Below are positions 17,792-26,097 of a stretch of DNA of 64,000 nt, piece after piece. Position numbers and translations under genes: made by a program. The first letter of the stretch is position 1. The number at the start of each line of letters is the position of its first letter. The stretch is from CAVYGN01 sp964413265 (GTDB lineage: Bacteria; Spirochaetota; Brevinematia; Brevinematales; JAOACQ01), in assembly GCA_964413265.1 (NCBI GenBank), contig CAYPRX010000013.1, forward strand, positions 107,095 to 171,094, given 5' to 3'. The notes under the pieces are model-generated. The model worked only from the letters and a program-made list of their open reading frames with translations, did not search any database and was not told the DNA's origin.

Positions 17792-18526
17792 ATGGTTGAC
17801 CATAATTCGCCGATTCCGCTTTATTTTCAGCTGGCCCGCGACATCCAGGAAATGATAGATTCAGGTGAATTGAAAAGGGGGGAGCGGGTCCCTTCCGAGA
17901 TATCCCTTTCCGGGAGTTACAGGGTCGGGCGTCCGACTGTCAGACAGGCTCTCGATCTGCTGCAGAGAAAGGGACTTATATTAAAAAGAAAGGGTTCAGG
18001 AACATTTGTCAGGGAAGTCCCCAAGGCAGTGAGTCTGTTTTCACTTGCTGGTACCAGTGCCGCTTTCATGAAAGAAGGCATAAAGGTAATCAGGAACATG
18101 ATAAGGGAACTGGAATTGATTGTTCCTGAAGATATTTCAAATCCGCTCAAAGGATTAAAAGTTTTTCATCTGTCAAGGCTGAATACTGTTGAAGGTACAC
18201 CGGTACTTCTTGAGGAAATATTCATGAATTCTGATATTTTCAAGGGCATTGAAAAATTCGATCTCGGAAAAAATTCTCTTTCAGCCGTGATAGAAAATGA
18301 ATTTTACATGAAACCTGAGGGAGGAAGACAGAGTTTTGGTGTCAAACTATGCAGATCGGGAGAGGCCCTTCTTCTTGGACTTGGAAGGAACAAGCCAGTT
18401 CTTTCGGTAAAAAGGGAACTTTATTTTAGACAGAACAGAAAGGCATTTTATTCAGAAATTTTATGCAGAACTGACAAATTTGTTTTTTATCAGGATCTTG
18501 GAGTACAGGGAGAAATTTATGAGTAG
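17792..18526 (+). CDS. GntR-family (HutC/UTRA-type) transcriptional regulator
   Basis: A 244-residue repressor-type protein. The N-terminal winged helix (residues about 5-75: IPLYFQLARDIQEMIDSG, SEISLSGSYRVGRPTVRQAL, RKGSGTFV) is a canonical GntR DNA-binding domain. The C-terminal half is a UTRA-like effector domain (LNTVEGTPVLLEEIFMN). GGAGG precedes the ATG. Its stop overlaps the trpB start, so it is translated with trpBA and probably controls that operon through the operator at 17720-17755. The effector is unknown; tryptophan, indole or serine would make sense from the neighbours. Confidence 0.9.
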   Translation: MVDHNSPIPLYFQLARDIQEMIDSGELKRGERVPSEISLSGSYRVGRPTVRQALDLLQRKGLILKRKGSGTFVREVPKAVSLFSLAGTSAAFMKEGIKVIRNMIRELELIVPEDISNPLKGLKVFHLSRLNTVEGTPVLLEEIFMNSDIFKGIEKFDLGKNSLSAVIENEFYMKPEGGRQSFGVKLCRSGEALLLGLGRNKPVLSVKRELYFRQNRKAFYSEILCRTDKFVFYQDLGVQGEIYE

Positions 18527-19757
18527 AAAGGGTTATTATGGAGAGTTCGGAGGGTCTTTTTTGCCTGAAATACTGATACCGACAATCAATGATCTCACAA
18601 ATGCTTTTGAAAAAGCCAGAGCGGACAGATCTTTCTGGAAAAAGTACGAGGAGATCATGTCGGAGTATTCCTGCAGACCGACACCCCTGACTTACGCGGA
18701 GAACCTCACTGATTATCTGGGCGGAGCGAAGATATATATAAAAAGAGAAGACCTGAATCATACAGGTGCACACAAGGCTAATAATGTGATGGGACAGGGT
18801 CTGCTTGTAAAAAGGATGGGCAAGACCAGGGTGATCGCAGAAACAGGGGCCGGTCAGCATGGAGTAGCTGCCGCCACAATGGCTGCGAAGTTCGGATTTT
18901 CATGCACTGTCTATATGGGTGAGATCGATGTCGAGCGGGCCAGGCCGAATGTATTCTGGATGGAAAGGCTGGGAGCAGAAGTTGTGCCAGTTACGGCTGG
19001 CTCAAGGATTTTAAAAGACGCTATAAATGAAGCGCTCAGGGACTGGGTTACAAATATGGATTCGACTCATTACCTGCTGGGAACGGCTTGCGGACCGCAT
19101 CCTTTTCCTGAAATGGTTATGTATTTCCAGTCGATAATCGGCAGAGAGGCCAGAAAGCAAATTCTTAAGAGGGAAAATAAGCTTCCTGCCAGGGTCTACG
19201 CCTGTGTAGGAGGAGGTTCTAATGCCCTTGGAATATTTTCAGCATTTCTGAATGATAAAGTCGGTCTTGTAGGAGTTGAAGCCGGGGGAGAGGGTCTGAA
19301 TACTAAAAGGCATGCCTCAAGGCTTGCCTCAAGCGACTCATCAATCGGGGTAGCTCAGGGTTATAAAACATATTTCTTGCAGAACAGCGACGGACAGATG
19401 CTGGAAACCCATAGTGTGGCGGCTGGACTGGACTATATAGGAGTTTCACCGATACTTGCAGATTTAAAAGAAAACGGAAGGGTAAGGTTTGAAGCAGCAA
19501 CCGACCGTGAGACAATTGAGGCTATGGCACTTGCTATAAAAAAGGAAGGAATAGTTCCGGCTCTCGAAAGTTCCCATGCCTTTGCCCAGGCATTTAAAGA
19601 AGCACCTTCTCTGTCTAAAGACGACTGCATTATCATAAACCAGTCCGGAAGGGGAGATAAGGATATATTTACAGTTGCAGACGCATTCGGAGATCCGAAA
19701 TGGAAGGATTTTATTATTAAAAAAGCGGAAGAATACAGAGGAGGCGCTGATGCTTGA
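18519..19757 (+). CDS. trpB: Tryptophan synthase beta chain
   Basis: A 412-residue PLP enzyme that condenses indole with L-serine to make tryptophan. The PLP lysine is K86 in NHTGAHKANN; AETGAGQHGVA, the phosphate-binding GGGSNA and SSHAFAQA are family motifs. ATG 18519 overlaps the end of the GntR gene (ATGAGTAG) with GGAGAAATTT before it, so the two are translationally coupled. It belongs to the standard TrpB1 type that partners TrpA, which overlaps its 3' end. No other trp genes occur here, so the operon could serve indole salvage as well as synthesis. Confidence 0.96.
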   Translation: MSRKGYYGEFGGSFLPEILIPTINDLTNAFEKARADRSFWKKYEEIMSEYSCRPTPLTYAENLTDYLGGAKIYIKREDLNHTGAHKANNVMGQGLLVKRMGKTRVIAETGAGQHGVAAATMAAKFGFSCTVYMGEIDVERARPNVFWMERLGAEVVPVTAGSRILKDAINEALRDWVTNMDSTHYLLGTACGPHPFPEMVMYFQSIIGREARKQILKRENKLPARVYACVGGGSNALGIFSAFLNDKVGLVGVEAGGEGLNTKRHASRLASSDSSIGVAQGYKTYFLQNSDGQMLETHSVAAGLDYIGVSPILADLKENGRVRFEAATDRETIEAMALAIKKEGIVPALESSHAFAQAFKEAPSLSKDDCIIINQSGRGDKDIFTVADAFGDPKWKDFIIKKAEEYRGGADA

Positions 19758-20514
19758 GGAATATATCAAAAAAGTCAGAAATTCAAAGGAAATTTTACTG
19801 ATGACTCACATAGTAATCGGCTACCCGTCGCTTGAAACATCATACAAACTGGTCGAATCAATGGTAAATGCAGGGGCTGATCTTATTGAACTGCAGATAC
19901 CTTTTTCAGAACCGATCGCTGACGGCCCTGTAATTCTGAAGGCAAACCACTTGTCTCTCGAACATGGCATTACAGTAGCTGAATGTCTTGATTTTGCGGA
20001 AAGGGTAGCCATTGATTTTCATATTCCCTTCCTGATCATGAGTTATTACAATATTCTTTTCCGCTATGGTGTGGAGAAATTTGCAAGTGAGATGGCCAGG
20101 AGAGAGATAAAGGGCTCCATTGTGCCGGATCTGCCGCCCGAGGAGGGTTCGGTTTATATTAAATCATTGAAGGATAACGAGCTTTCCCCGATTTTTATCT
20201 TCTCACCTACTACGGGACTGGAAAGGATGAAGTACATATCTAGATATGCTTCCGGGTTCATTTATTGCGTAGCGAGGAAGGGTGTGACTGGAAGATCAAC
20301 GGAATTCAGTCTGGAAGTTACCAGATATCTGGAGAGGTGCAGGGAAGCCGTAAATCTGCCCCTTGCCCTTGGATTCGGAGTGAAGGATAAAAACGATATT
20401 GATTTTTTAAAGGGAAAAGCTGATATAGCAGTCATCGGGACACAGACGATCATAGTGGCAGACGAAAGAGGAGTAAATGCGGCAGGGGATTTTATCCGCA
20501 GTTTATATTCCTAA
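19750..20514 (+). CDS. trpA: Tryptophan synthase alpha chain
   Basis: A 254-residue TIM-barrel enzyme that cleaves indole-3-glycerol phosphate to indole. The catalytic Glu and Asp are present in LIELQIPFSEPIADGPV; the phosphate loop is in ALGFGVKDKNDI. ATG 19750 overlaps the trpB stop (ATGCTTGA) and follows GAGGAGGCG. Its 3' end overlaps the convergent leuA gene by 12 bases. The sequence around MTHIVIGYPSLETS differs somewhat from the enterobacterial form, but all catalytic residues are there. Confidence 0.95.
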   Translation: MLEEYIKKVRNSKEILLMTHIVIGYPSLETSYKLVESMVNAGADLIELQIPFSEPIADGPVILKANHLSLEHGITVAECLDFAERVAIDFHIPFLIMSYYNILFRYGVEKFASEMARREIKGSIVPDLPPEEGSVYIKSLKDNELSPIFIFSPTTGLERMKYISRYASGFIYCVARKGVTGRSTEFSLEVTRYLERCREAVNLPLALGFGVKDKNDIDFLKGKADIAVIGTQTIIVADERGVNAAGDFIRSLYS

Positions 20515-22176
20515 CCTGTTTATGGCACTGACAATGGCATTCAATGAGGCGGTGGTTATATTCTGATCAATGCCAACACCGTATTTCCTGTCGCCGGACA
20601 GGTTCTCAAGACAGATATATGCAACAGCCCTCGAATCCGAACCCTCGCTCAGGGCATGTTCGTCATAAGAAATAAAATGGTATTTAGGAACGCCGATTTC
20701 CTGCATAGCATGGAAAAAAGCATCTATAGGGCCGTTACCCTGGCCTGTGATTTCGATTTCTTTACTCTTTAATGAAATTGTACCTCTCATACGGACAATA
20801 TTCTCCTTCTCTGCAAGGTTCTGGTCTTCTTCTATCTTATATTTAAGAAGCTGCAGAGGCTTATGGTTTTCGAGATACTCCTTTTTGAATAATTCGAATA
20901 TTCTTTCGGGAACGAGTTCATCACCTGTCCGGTCAGTTTCCCTCTGTATGATACTGGCAAACTCAGGGTGCATATCCTTAGGAAGCTTATATCCGAAATT
21001 ATGCTCCATAACAAAAGCCACTCCGCCCTTGCCGGACTGGCTGTTTATCCTGATTATCGCTTCATACTCGCGACCAACATCCGAGGGATCTATAGGGAGA
21101 TATGGGACCTCCCAGTATTCCGGCTTATCACGCTCATAAATATTGAGGCCCTTTCTTATTGCGTCCTGGTGAGAACCTGAAAATGCAGTATAAACCAGCT
21201 CACCGGCATACGGATGCCTTGGAGGGACCATCATCCTTGTGCATTTTTCATATGTATTGATAACTCTATTAATATCGCTGAAATCAAGTCCGGGATCTAT
21301 CCCCTGACTAAAGAGGTTTAATGCAATTGTCATGATGTCTGAATTGCCGGTCCTTTCCCCGTTTCCAAAAAGGGTTCCTTCGACTCTTTCAGCACCTGCG
21401 AGCAAACCCAGTTCAGAAGCTGCAACGCTGGTTCCCCTGTCGTTATGGGTATGAAGGCTGATAATGCATGAGTCCCTATTCTTGATATGAGTATTGAAAA
21501 ACTCGATCTGGTCGGCGTAAATATTTGGCATTGCCATTTCAACGGTAGCCGGCAGATTGAGTATTATCTTTTTATCGGGGGCCGCTTTCCATACATCCAT
21601 TACGGCTTCACAGACCTCAATTGCATAATCGGGTTCAGTACCTGTAAAGCTTTCCGGGGAGTATTCCTTTAGAATCATCTTTATGTCCGAAGTCCCTGAA
21701 AGTTCCTCAATTATATGCGCCCCTTCAAGGGCAATATCCTTAATGGCTGATTTATCCTTGTTGAAAACGACCCTCCTCTGGAGTTCTGAGGTTGAATTGT
21801 AAAGGTGAACAATAGCCCTTTTCACTCCCGCCAGGGATTCGAAAGACCTTTCGATCAGATGTTTCCTCGACTGGGTAAGCACCTGGATTGTTACATCATC
21901 CGGGATCAATCGTTTTTCGATGAGCTCGCGAAGAAAACGGTATTCCACCTCAGATGCCGAAGGAAAACCTATCTCGATTTCCTTGAAACCGAGATCTGTT
22001 AACAGTTTGAAGAATTCCATCTTTTCCGCGACATTCATTGGTATGGGAAGTGCCTGGTTCCCGTCTCGCAGATCCACGCTGCACCATATCGGCGCTTTTA
22101 CGATTGATCTTGACGGCCACTTTCTGTCTCTAATATCGAGCGGCTGAAAAAGCTTGTACTTTTTAAAATTCTTCAT
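20503..22176 (-). CDS. leuA: 2-isopropylmalate synthase (long type)
   Basis: A 557-residue enzyme that condenses acetyl-CoA with 2-oxoisovalerate in the first committed step of leucine synthesis. The catalytic barrel begins at KAPIWCSVDLRDGNQAL (divalent-metal Asp and catalytic Arg), with SLHTHNDRGTSVA supplying the metal-binding His pair. The C-terminal regulatory domain ends in AYICLENLSGDRKYGVGID; in this family it mediates leucine feedback. It belongs to the LeuA type found in actinobacteria and some proteobacteria rather than the shorter type. GAGGG precedes the ATG. It is monocistronic and its last 12 bases overlap trpA on the other strand. Confidence 0.95.
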   Translation of the reverse strand: MKNFKKYKLFQPLDIRDRKWPSRSIVKAPIWCSVDLRDGNQALPIPMNVAEKMEFFKLLTDLGFKEIEIGFPSASEVEYRFLRELIEKRLIPDDVTIQVLTQSRKHLIERSFESLAGVKRAIVHLYNSTSELQRRVVFNKDKSAIKDIALEGAHIIEELSGTSDIKMILKEYSPESFTGTEPDYAIEVCEAVMDVWKAAPDKKIILNLPATVEMAMPNIYADQIEFFNTHIKNRDSCIISLHTHNDRGTSVAASELGLLAGAERVEGTLFGNGERTGNSDIMTIALNLFSQGIDPGLDFSDINRVINTYEKCTRMMVPPRHPYAGELVYTAFSGSHQDAIRKGLNIYERDKPEYWEVPYLPIDPSDVGREYEAIIRINSQSGKGGVAFVMEHNFGYKLPKDMHPEFASIIQRETDRTGDELVPERIFELFKKEYLENHKPLQLLKYKIEEDQNLAEKENIVRMRGTISLKSKEIEITGQGNGPIDAFFHAMQEIGVPKYHFISYDEHALSEGSDSRAVAYICLENLSGDRKYGVGIDQNITTASLNAIVSAINRLGI

Positions 22177-22359
22177 CTACTTTGCCCTCTTAAAATATTA
22201 TCATTTTATATTTTAATACAAGTAGCCGATTAGTACAAGGGTTTGTTACAGTGACTTGCATTGATCTGTTTTTCAAAACAAGAAAATAAAATTCACCTGC
22301 TGGTGGATTTAAAATTAAATAGATGATATATTACATACGAGAATTTTTGGAGGGTAGAA

Positions 22360-22878
22360 ATGTCAAAGGTCAAGTTATTAACTATATCTTCTCTTACACT
22401 AATTATCTTCGCAAGCTGCGGCGGAGTCAGAAGAGATGACAGGGTAATTGCCAGGAGGGAAATTAATACCACTGCCGGAGTGATTTCCAGGGCTGAGAGG
22501 GCAGTTAGAATAGGGAGGAATTATACAGGAGACCTGGCGTTTTCTGTGCGTCACCAGAGGTACGCTGTTTATCTATTTTATAATGGAAGGTTCGTAAGGG
22601 CAGAGAATCAGACTTTATATGCAAGACGACTTGCTTACAGGGCCATAATTGCAAATAATGGCATGTTATCTGCTCAGGAATATGCATTTGCCAATAATAA
22701 TAACGGGCCTTCTGAAGCCGAGCTGAACGCTGATTTACAGAATAACGGACAGCCGTATAATTTGAAAGACGAGGATATAGTTATGCAGGATACCGGCAAA
22801 CCGCCAGTTTCCGCAAATACAGCCAATACACAAGATACCAATAAAGCACAGGAAGATATGGATATCCAGGTCAGATAG
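22360..22878 (+). CDS. Hypothetical lipoprotein
   Basis: A 172-residue protein with a lipoprotein signal (hydrophobic core and lipobox FASC, Cys at about 20). The mature part is Arg-rich at residues 25-110, then Asn/Gln/Asp-rich and probably disordered. GGAGGG precedes the ATG. I do not recognise a domain. It stands alone between leuA and the TetR operon. Confidence 0.8.
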   Translation: MSKVKLLTISSLTLIIFASCGGVRRDDRVIARREINTTAGVISRAERAVRIGRNYTGDLAFSVRHQRYAVYLFYNGRFVRAENQTLYARRLAYRAIIANNGMLSAQEYAFANNNNGPSEAELNADLQNNGQPYNLKDEDIVMQDTGKPPVSANTANTQDTNKAQEDMDIQVR

Positions 22879-22958
22879 ATTACCTGAAACATATTCCCCG
22901 TTTGTCAGATAAAAGAGTGTCAGCCTCTCTAAAAGAAGAATTAATCAGGAAATATTTA

Positions 22959-22987
22959 TTGACATAAGAGTTATTTTATGTTAAACT
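22959..22987 (+). promoter_or_regulatory. Probable promoter of the TetR-MoxR operon
   Basis: TTGACA (22959-22964), 17-base spacer and TAAACT (22982-22987). Inverted repeats likely to bind the regulator cover the -10 box. Confidence 0.55.
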
Positions 22988-23017
22988 TAACATTGTAAAT
23001 AATATTTTCAATGTTAA
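22978..23017. promoter_or_regulatory. Candidate TetR operator, three half-sites
   Basis: TGTTAA-AC-TTAACA (22979-22992) is a compact palindrome on the -10 box. TTAACATTG (22987-22995) also pairs with CAATGTTAA (23009-23017) across 13 bases. The shared central half-site gives three copies of the same element between the promoter and the tetR start. Confidence 0.55.
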
Positions 23018-23030
23018 TAAAGGAGTTTCA

Positions 23031-23636
23031 GTGGGCATTAAAGAAAGAAGGAATAAGGAAAAGGAAGCGATAAGAAAACTTATACTCAATGCGGCAGGAG
23101 AAATTTTTGCCAGTGAAGGTCTCGAAAATGCATCTATTCGTAAAATTGCGGCAAAAATAGATTATTCACCCACCACTATATATCTTTACTTTAAAGATAA
23201 AAAAGACCTGTTCGATTGTCTGATAGAAGATGCTTTTCAAAAGCTATTGCAGATGAGCAGGATTATTATGTATGATGGTGATGATCTTCTTGAAACACTT
23301 AAAAAAGCCTTGAGGATTTATGTGGATTTCGGTATGCAATATCCTAATCATTACAGGGTGGCATTTATGACTGAAATCAAAGCTCCCGCAGAAGCATATT
23401 TTAAAAATGAAAAGACGTCTGACAGAGTTTTTAACAATTTAAGGGATATTGTCAGAGAGTGTGTTAAAAAAAACTTCTTTCGATTAAACAATGTAGAACT
23501 CATCTCTCAGATTTTCTGGGCGATTGATCATGGAATAACATCACTCATTATTACCAACCCTAACTGTCCCTGGGCGGACAGGGAAAAGCTGATAGACGAG
23601 ACTATTGAAGCTGTAATAACAGGATTGATGAGATGA
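23031..23636 (+). CDS. TetR/AcrR-family transcriptional regulator
   Basis: A 201-residue regulator. The N-terminal helix-turn-helix is clear (ILNAAGEIFASEGLENASIRKIAAKIDYSPTTIYLYFKDKKDLFD). The C-terminal helical domain is the usual ligand-binding and dimerisation part. The start is GTG with AAAGGAG 6 bases upstream. Its last bases overlap the next gene (ATGA), so it is the first gene of the MoxR operon and probably autoregulates through the inverted repeats just upstream. The ligand is unknown. Confidence 0.9.
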   Translation: MGIKERRNKEKEAIRKLILNAAGEIFASEGLENASIRKIAAKIDYSPTTIYLYFKDKKDLFDCLIEDAFQKLLQMSRIIMYDGDDLLETLKKALRIYVDFGMQYPNHYRVAFMTEIKAPAEAYFKNEKTSDRVFNNLRDIVRECVKKNFFRLNNVELISQIFWAIDHGITSLIITNPNCPWADREKLIDETIEAVITGLMR

Positions 23637-24502
23637 ATGGAAGGTCAAAGAATATATCAATGATGATTCTTTTATTGGCCGCCGGGATTATGATTGCAAT
23701 AGCCTCCGGACTCCATGAATTAAAGCTGGCAGCAGGAATGCCGCTTCCGGAGATAGAACATGGGCACGGCTCGGTTGTTATAACCGATCATAATATTGTT
23801 ACCTCAGTTAAAACTAATGAATTTGTGAAGGCAGTTATTTTATTCATTTTTGTCACCCTTTTTTTGATAATGCTTTATAGAATTTACAGAACTGTGGGGC
23901 GGGTTAATCTGTTAAATTTAATTTTAAGATTATTATTAATAATTCTGGGCATTATTGTTGTAAGCGGAATTGTCGTTGCGATTTTAGTATTAATTCCCCA
24001 TACATTTAATACTCTTGAAATTGAAAATTATCTGCCGCCTCATCCGGTATTAAGGTCTCCTCTTGGACATTCTCCTCTTGTTCTTCTATGGTCTGTGATT
24101 ATGATCACTGCATGCTCGGCTGTCATTCTGGGAATGAAAATCCTGTTCGTGAAAAACAAAAAGAGTTCATCGATCGATATTATAAGATTGGAGGCTCAGA
24201 AGGCCATTGATGGCATAATTAAAGGCCTTGATTTTAAAGATTTAATAAGGAATTGTTACAGTCGGATGGTTTGCGCGCTTAAGTCTGAATTCGGGATTGA
24301 AAAAGAGGAATCGATGACTGCGGGGGAATTTGAAAATTTTCTAATTTCAGAGGGGGCTCCTGAGACAAGCGTCAGGGATTTGACCGGACTTTTTGAAGCA
24401 GTAAGATACGGGACTTTTAATCCAGGACCATTGGATGAACAAAAAGCTGTCAGAAGTCTGAAAGATATCATTTATTATTTCAGGAGTAACGGAGGTTCTT
24501 GA
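23633..24502 (+). CDS. Membrane protein with C-terminal DUF4129-like domain
   Basis: A 289-residue inner-membrane protein with four hydrophobic segments (about residues 8-26, 66-84, 98-122, 138-160) and a C-terminal cytosolic domain (RNCYSRMVCALKSEFGIEKEE, then MTAGEFENFL and LTGLFEAVRYGTFNPG). This tail matches the DUF4129 pattern normally found at the end of transglutaminase-like TgpA proteins in MoxR-DUF58 clusters. Here it occurs without the transglutaminase core. Coupled to tetR by an ATGA overlap. Confidence 0.75.
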   Translation: MNGRSKNISMMILLLAAGIMIAIASGLHELKLAAGMPLPEIEHGHGSVVITDHNIVTSVKTNEFVKAVILFIFVTLFLIMLYRIYRTVGRVNLLNLILRLLLIILGIIVVSGIVVAILVLIPHTFNTLEIENYLPPHPVLRSPLGHSPLVLLWSVIMITACSAVILGMKILFVKNKKSSSIDIIRLEAQKAIDGIIKGLDFKDLIRNCYSRMVCALKSEFGIEKEESMTAGEFENFLISEGAPETSVRDLTGLFEAVRYGTFNPGPLDEQKAVRSLKDIIYYFRSNGGS

Positions 24503-24503
24503 A

Positions 24504-25142
24504 GTGATCAAAAAATATAACCGGTTTATTTTTATAATTCTTTCAGCAGGGATTATTTTTTCCCTTTGCTTTATATTCCGGCAAGTACTGACTGAGAATA
24601 TATTTAAACCATTTTCATTAATGTTGTGGCTTTTTTTGCGTATTTTTGTGCTAAGTATAGATCAGAATGTGCTCTGGTGGGGCATGATCTTAGCAGTAAT
24701 AATTTTTAAGATATTAAATAACATGCGGATTTATTCAAAAATTGAAATTGAAAAATTTCCAGTTCATAACACATATATGCAAAATATTGAATTCTGGCGT
24801 TCGTATTTATCTGCAAAACCCGGTAATCTATCGGAAATAAAAATTTTAAAGCGGAAAATGGCGTGGATGCTTGTATCTATTTATGCATCGGGAAAAAGGA
24901 TAGAGGCCGATTTTAAGGTCTACGAGGCATTTGAAAACCGCGATATACCCCTGCCTGACTATGTTTATCTATTCCTTTTTTCTGTTTCTCAAAAAAACAA
25001 ATGGTATGAATTCGGAAAATGGATTAAAAAGATAAATGGGAAAGATGCGTCTGAACATTATCAAGATATAGAAAAAAACTTAAAATTTCTGGAAAATTTT
25101 TTGGAGGCTAAAGATGAAAGCAACCACGAAAATATCAATTGA
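24504..25142 (+). CDS. Hypothetical membrane protein in the MoxR operon
   Basis: A 212-residue protein with two hydrophobic segments at about residues 8-28 and 36-72, followed by a charged domain of about 130 residues. No family recognised. It starts at GTG 24504, one base after the previous stop, and its 3' end overlaps moxR by 29 bases. Tight packing suggests it works with the MoxR/DUF58 proteins. Confidence 0.75.
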   Translation: MIKKYNRFIFIILSAGIIFSLCFIFRQVLTENIFKPFSLMLWLFLRIFVLSIDQNVLWWGMILAVIIFKILNNMRIYSKIEIEKFPVHNTYMQNIEFWRSYLSAKPGNLSEIKILKRKMAWMLVSIYASGKRIEADFKVYEAFENRDIPLPDYVYLFLFSVSQKNKWYEFGKWIKKINGKDASEHYQDIEKNLKFLENFLEAKDESNHENIN

Positions 25143-26097
25143 ACAAATGTCTGAATTATCAAGCAGGATTATTGAAGAAGTGGAAAAAGCCGTCATAGGA
25201 AAACGTGAAGTTCTTCAGTTTTTAATGGCCGCATTTCTCTGTCAGGGCGGACACATACTGATCGAAGATTATCCTGGCCTGGCAAAAACCCTCATAGCCA
25301 ATAGTTTTTCACGCGTTCTTGGAATGAACTTTAAGAGGGTACAGTTCACCCCTGATCTTTTGCCTGGCGATATTACGGGCGGGTATGTTTTTGACGGTAA
25401 TCAAAACAGATTTACACTACGGAAAGGGCCAATTTTTACTCATATCTTACTGGCAGATGAAATCAACAGGGCTTCTCCAAAAACCCAATCTGCACTGCTT
25501 GAAGCTATGCAGGAAAACCAGGTGACGCTTGAGGGAGACACCATGATGCTGCCCGATCCATTTATTGTCATCGCCACTCAAAATCCCATTGAGTACGAGG
25601 GGACTTTTCCGCTTCCTGAGGCCCAGATTGACCGTTTCATCATTAAACTTTCAGTAGGGTACCCTTTACCCGATGAAGAGAACGAAATATTGAGGCGGAG
25701 GGCAGAACGTAAACAGGACCGGGTCAATTTGAATGCCGTCATATCGCCTGAGACCCTTGTAGCCATGCGTAAAACTGCCGAAGAGGTTTATATTGACTCA
25801 GACGTACGGGGATATATTGTTAATCTTGCTGTAGAATCAAGGAAACATCCGAGGGTCGTTGTCGGAGCAAGCCCGCGCGGATCGATTGCATTGATGAAAC
25901 TGGCTAAAGCCTGGGCGGCAATATCGGGAAGGAATTATATTGTGCCGGATGACGTGAAGAAATTTTCCCAACCGGCCCTTGCCCACCGGATCATAATTGA
26001 TCCGGGCCTTTGGGATATTACTCATTCAGGAGACAACATTATCAGGGAGATTACGAAATCGGTTGCAGTACCTGTATTACAGGCTGAAAATGAGTAG
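25114..26097 (+). CDS. MoxR-family AAA+ ATPase
   Basis: A 327-residue AAA+ ATPase. Walker A is EDYPGLAKT at 51-59, in the MoxR form with Ala for Gly before Lys. Walker B is LLADEINRA at about 112-120, followed by sensor 1 in IATQNPIEYEG. The C-terminal lid includes ASPRGSIALMKLAKAWA. MoxR proteins act as chaperones that activate or assemble partner complexes carrying VWA-type or DUF58 domains, which is the neighbour here. ATG 25114 overlaps the preceding gene, with GGAGG just upstream; its stop overlaps the DUF58 start. Confidence 0.95.
   Translation: MKATTKISIEQMSELSSRIIEEVEKAVIGKREVLQFLMAAFLCQGGHILIEDYPGLAKTLIANSFSRVLGMNFKRVQFTPDLLPGDITGGYVFDGNQNRFTLRKGPIFTHILLADEINRASPKTQSALLEAMQENQVTLEGDTMMLPDPFIVIATQNPIEYEGTFPLPEAQIDRFIIKLSVGYPLPDEENEILRRRAERKQDRVNLNAVISPETLVAMRKTAEEVYIDSDVRGYIVNLAVESRKHPRVVVGASPRGSIALMKLAKAWAAISGRNYIVPDDVKKFSQPALAHRIIIDPGLWDITHSGDNIIREITKSVAVPVLQAENE

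Noticed and set aside
22177..22359. Possible leucine leader peptide or T-box upstream of leuA
   Set aside because: No run of Leu codons, T-box core sequence or terminator hairpin seen.
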